A DNA stretch of 64,000 nucleotides from Paenimyroides viscosum (GTDB taxonomy: Bacteria > Bacteroidota > Bacteroidia > Flavobacteriales > Flavobacteriaceae), in the NCBI RefSeq assembly GCF_003858535.1, contig NZ_RQTJ01000001.1:62001-126000 (forward strand). The letters are read 5' to 3'. The position numbers and the translations under genes were made by a program. Shown piece after piece: positions 61,690 to 64,000 of the stretch. How positions within the stretch are numbered: position 1 is the first letter of the stretch; every line of letters begins with the position of its first letter. The notes beneath the pieces were generated by a model that was given only the letters and a program-made list of their open reading frames with translations, did not search any database and had not been told where the DNA came from.

Positions 61690-62211
61690 ATGGGAAATAT
61701 AGAAAACAAGCACGATATGCATCACCACACAGCAAATGAGGCGCATAACGCCAACCATTCTTTAGCAATGTACAAAAGGTTTGCAGTAATGGCTGTTGCG
61801 ATGTTCGCAGCGATGTACTTTCTTATGTATGCTATGATTGACAGATTGGATAATCTTACCCCGAACATCAATAATTTGTATATGACACTGCTGATGGTTT
61901 CGGCAATGTTGGTTATTGAATTATGGATAATGAAAGGAATGTATCAAAACAAAAAAATCAACTGGGCAATCATTGCATTTTCCCTTGCAATTGGCATCTT
62001 CTCTTGGTTTGGAATTAGGGAGCAAATAAATGTGGGCGACAAACAATTTGTGAAAGGAATGATACCGCACCACGCAGCGGCAGTGCTGATGTCTGAAAAA
62101 GCAAAACTAACCGACCCCGAACTCATAAAGTTGCAAAAAAACATACTTGAAACACAGACAAAGGAAATCGAATTTATGAAGCGAAAGCTGAAAGAATTTG
62201 AAAACAAGTAA
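61690..62211 (+). CDS. DUF305 domain protein, membrane-anchored, 173 aa
   Basis: His-rich N-terminus (HDMHHHTANEAHNANHS), three membrane helices (about residues 32-52, 60-78 and 90-107), then the DUF305 part with GDKQFVKGMIPHHAAAVLMSEKAKL and EIEFMKRKL. DUF305 is a ferritin-like helical bundle whose MIPHH motif is thought to bind metal. It lies between two DUF3347 genes in one operon. A role in copper binding or reduction is inferred. Confidence 0.82.
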   Translation: MGNIENKHDMHHHTANEAHNANHSLAMYKRFAVMAVAMFAAMYFLMYAMIDRLDNLTPNINNLYMTLLMVSAMLVIELWIMKGMYQNKKINWAIIAFSLAIGIFSWFGIREQINVGDKQFVKGMIPHHAAAVLMSEKAKLTDPELIKLQKNILETQTKEIEFMKRKLKEFENK

Positions 62212-62250
62212 ATCACAAAAATTTCTTTAACAACATTAAATAGCATTAAA

Positions 62251-62913
62251 ATGAAAAATATTTTTTTCCCCATCATCGCACTGGTTACGGTTGTAGCAAT
62301 AACCGTTTCCTGCAATCAGTCTTCCAATAAAAACAGCGACCAAAAAGCCAATGACAGTACGGTGGTGTCTGAAGCTCAAAATGTGCCATCATCAACACAA
62401 AATGATACGGCAACTTCTACTGCTCCAGTTGATACATTAGCTAAAGCGGCAGAAAAATCAGATATAAAAGAACAGTCGCAAAACTTCTCTATTGCACCTA
62501 TTGTTAAGGATTATCTTGCTTTAAAAAACGCACTTGTTGCAGATAATAACAAAGCAGCAGCCAGTGCAGGCAAACAGTTGTTCAGCACCTTGAAAAATGT
62601 AGATATGAAATCCATACCAGCAAATAAGCATAAACAATATATGGATATAGCGGATGATGCAAAAGAGAATGCAGAACATATTGGCGACAATGCCGGAAAG
62701 ATAGACCACCAAAGAGAGCATTTAGCATCATTAAGCAAAGATGTTTCCGACCTTATAGCATTGTTCGGAACTACCCAAAAATTGTATCAAGATTATTGCC
62801 CGATGTACAATGATGGCAAAGGTGCTATTTGGATTAGTGAAGCAAAGACAATCAAAAATCCTTACTATGGTAGTAAGATGCTTACCTGCGGTTCTGTAAA
62901 AAAAGAATTTTAG
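62251..62913 (+). CDS. DUF3347 lipoprotein, 220 aa
   Basis: A lipoprotein signal ends VAITVSCNQ (Cys about 21). A Ser/Thr/Ala-rich linker precedes a DUF3347 bundle (about 80-220) with KDYLALKNALVADNNKAA and the copper-type tail YQDYCPMYNDGKGAIWISEAKTIKNPYYGSKMLTCG. The tail is nearly the same as in the protein at 60794, so the two are paralogues. It probably sits in the outer or inner membrane and binds copper in the periplasm. Confidence 0.82.
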   Translation: MKNIFFPIIALVTVVAITVSCNQSSNKNSDQKANDSTVVSEAQNVPSSTQNDTATSTAPVDTLAKAAEKSDIKEQSQNFSIAPIVKDYLALKNALVADNNKAAASAGKQLFSTLKNVDMKSIPANKHKQYMDIADDAKENAEHIGDNAGKIDHQREHLASLSKDVSDLIALFGTTQKLYQDYCPMYNDGKGAIWISEAKTIKNPYYGSKMLTCGSVKKEF

Positions 62914-62914
62914 A

Positions 62915-63364
62915 ATGAAGAAAGTATTAAAGATAATTTTAGCAACAGTGCTGTTTATTTTTATTGCAATCCAATTTTATCAGCCTGCCCTTAATGTAGA
63001 TAAAGGGCAGGTTTACACAACCGATTTTACACAAGTCTATAAAATGCCTATTGAAATAAAAGCGATGTTTCAAACGTCTTGCTACGATTGTCATAGCAAC
63101 AATACCAATTATGTTTGGTACGACTATGTACAGCCTGCAAGAACATTGGTAGGAACCCATATCAAAAATGCAAAAGAAGATTTGAATTTCAATGAATGGG
63201 GTACATACTCAAATAGAAAGCAGGAAAGATTACTAAACTCAATTAAAGAACAAATAGAAACGAAGCAAATGCCTCTGTCCTCATATACACTGATGCACAA
63301 AAATGCAAAATTGAATAATGAGCAAATCAAAACATTAATCAATTGGCTAAAAGAACAGGAATGA
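62915..63364 (+). CDS. Haem-binding domain protein, 149 aa
   Basis: The protein has an N-terminal membrane anchor (ILATVLFIFIAIQFY) and a C-Y-D-C-H-S motif (CxxCH, haem-c attachment; residues about 57-61), followed by WYDYVQPARTLVGTHIKNAKEDLNFNEWGTYSNRKQERLLNSI and MPLSSYTLMHKNAKLNNEQIKTLINWLKEQE, typical of the haem_bd/DUF1924-like group. It is exported and starts one base after the DUF3347 stop. It may pass electrons in the copper-handling pathway. Confidence 0.8.
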   Translation: MKKVLKIILATVLFIFIAIQFYQPALNVDKGQVYTTDFTQVYKMPIEIKAMFQTSCYDCHSNNTNYVWYDYVQPARTLVGTHIKNAKEDLNFNEWGTYSNRKQERLLNSIKEQIETKQMPLSSYTLMHKNAKLNNEQIKTLINWLKEQE

Positions 63365-63385
63365 GTTTCAAAAAAAAATATCAAA

Positions 63386-64000
63386 ATGAATATACCCATA
63401 AATAGTAAAATAAGGTTGCTGCAAGCAGTATTTATACTGTTATGTTCGCAATCCCTTTTCGCACAAAAAGTAGTTCGGTATGAGCTGTATGTAAAAGATA
63501 CGCTTGTAAACTACGCAGGAAAAGAAAAAAGGGCTATTGCAGTAAACGGTCAGATACCGATGCCCACGCTCACATTTACAGAGGGCGACACTGCCGAGAT
63601 TGTAGTGCATAACCAGTTAAAAGAAAGTACATCACTGCATTGGCACGGCGTATTTTTGCCCAACAAAGAGGACGGTGTGCCCTGGCTTACACAGAAACCT
63701 ATTGAAGCCGGAGCAACATACACCTATCGTTTTCCAATTATCCAACACGGAACGCACTGGTATCATTCCCATTCAGGTTTGCAGGAGCAGATTGGAATGT
63801 ATGGCAGTTTTGTAATGAAAAAGCGGGAAGACGACAAAACCTTTAGAAAGGGAATTGATGATTTGCCTACCGTACCCATCATTTTAAGTGAATGGACGAA
63901 TTATAATCCCAACAACATTAACCGGATGTTGCACAACGCCAACGATTGGGCGGCGATTAAAAAGAACGCTACACAATCCTATGCGGAAGCCATCAGGGAG
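63386..64000 (+). CDS. Multicopper oxidase, N-terminal part (cut by window end)
   Basis: The frame is open to the window end (205 codons). A signal peptide (ending SLFAQ) is followed by a cupredoxin domain with HWHG (residues 85-88) and HWYHSHSG (124-131), the first two copper-ligand motifs of multicopper oxidases. Such CopA/PcoA-type periplasmic oxidases convert Cu(I) to Cu(II). The later copper motifs and the C-terminal part lie outside the window. It is the last visible gene of the copper operon. Confidence 0.88.
   Translation, partial: MNIPINSKIRLLQAVFILLCSQSLFAQKVVRYELYVKDTLVNYAGKEKRAIAVNGQIPMPTLTFTEGDTAEIVVHNQLKESTSLHWHGVFLPNKEDGVPWLTQKPIEAGATYTYRFPIIQHGTHWYHSHSGLQEQIGMYGSFVMKKREDDKTFRKGIDDLPTVPIILSEWTNYNPNNINRMLHNANDWAAIKKNATQSYAEAIRE

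Noticed and set aside
1..64000. Integrase, att sites, tRNA or rRNA genes, insertion sequences
   Set aside because: I looked for tyrosine or serine recombinase motifs, transposase DDE patterns and tRNA-like cloverleaf ends and saw none; the ends of the element are outside the window.

Overview
The window is a piece of a Bacteroidota integrative and conjugative element (ICE), most likely from a flavobacterial or sphingobacterial host such as Chryseobacterium, Elizabethkingia or Sphingobacterium. The evidence is a CTnDOT-type tra operon (traE to traQ families), mobA/mobB/mobC, an RteC protein, a very large methylase-helicase with a DUF1896 partner, TANNTTTG-type -7 promoter elements, and an AT-rich composition with weak Shine-Dalgarno sites. 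Neither end of the element is visible. I found no rRNA, tRNA, CRISPR array or insertion sequence.

Layout. 1-2.65 kb: end of a PRTRC locus (E2-like protein B and a ThiF/E1-like protein). 3-5.3 kb: an unknown protein, a receiver-like protein behind a strongly folded 5' leader, and two small excisionase-type HTH proteins. 5.4-11.4 kb: an accessory island with a two-gene unit (533-aa unknown plus 883-aa phospholipase-D-fold protein), a convergent HEPN protein and a small membrane protein. 11.5-21 kb: the tra operon, read right to left from traE to traQ. 21.1-29 kb: a second accessory island between traE and the traA-D genes, with a DUF3800-like protein, a three-gene poly-ubiquitin-like system, a possible small RNA, a DUF2188 protein and an IetAS-like protease/ATPase pair. 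29.2-32.4 kb: early tra genes. 32.4-33.1 kb: gene-free oriT-like region. 33.1-37 kb: mobA, relaxase mobB and coupling protein mobC. 37-49.7 kb: a Zn/Cd/Co-type efflux cluster (RND-outer membrane factor fusion, adaptor, Fur-family regulator, P-type ATPase), followed by an HMA protein and a TonB-dependent receptor. 49.9-56.6 kb: rteC, methylase-helicase and DUF1896. 56.7-64 kb: a copper module (AraC-type metal regulator, CopA, CopZ, DUF3347, DUF305, haem-binding protein, multicopper oxidase cut by the window end).

The least expected signal is a family of short arrays in which TGGC, or a close variant, recurs at exactly 10-bp steps. They lie in front of traE, mobC, the HTH pair, DUF1896/methylase-helicase and (farther away) traA, with one copy inside the traD-like gene. 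All have the same orientation relative to the downstream gene, so they look like operators of an ICE-wide transfer regulon. The Xis-type HTH pair is the natural candidate to bind them. Other notable items are the structured leader at 4434-4607, the unnamed PLD-fold pair at 5442-9694, 20-bp-phased boxes in front of the IetA-like gene, a duplicated gene fragment at the edge of the defence cargo, and two matching Fur-type palindromes in the efflux cluster.
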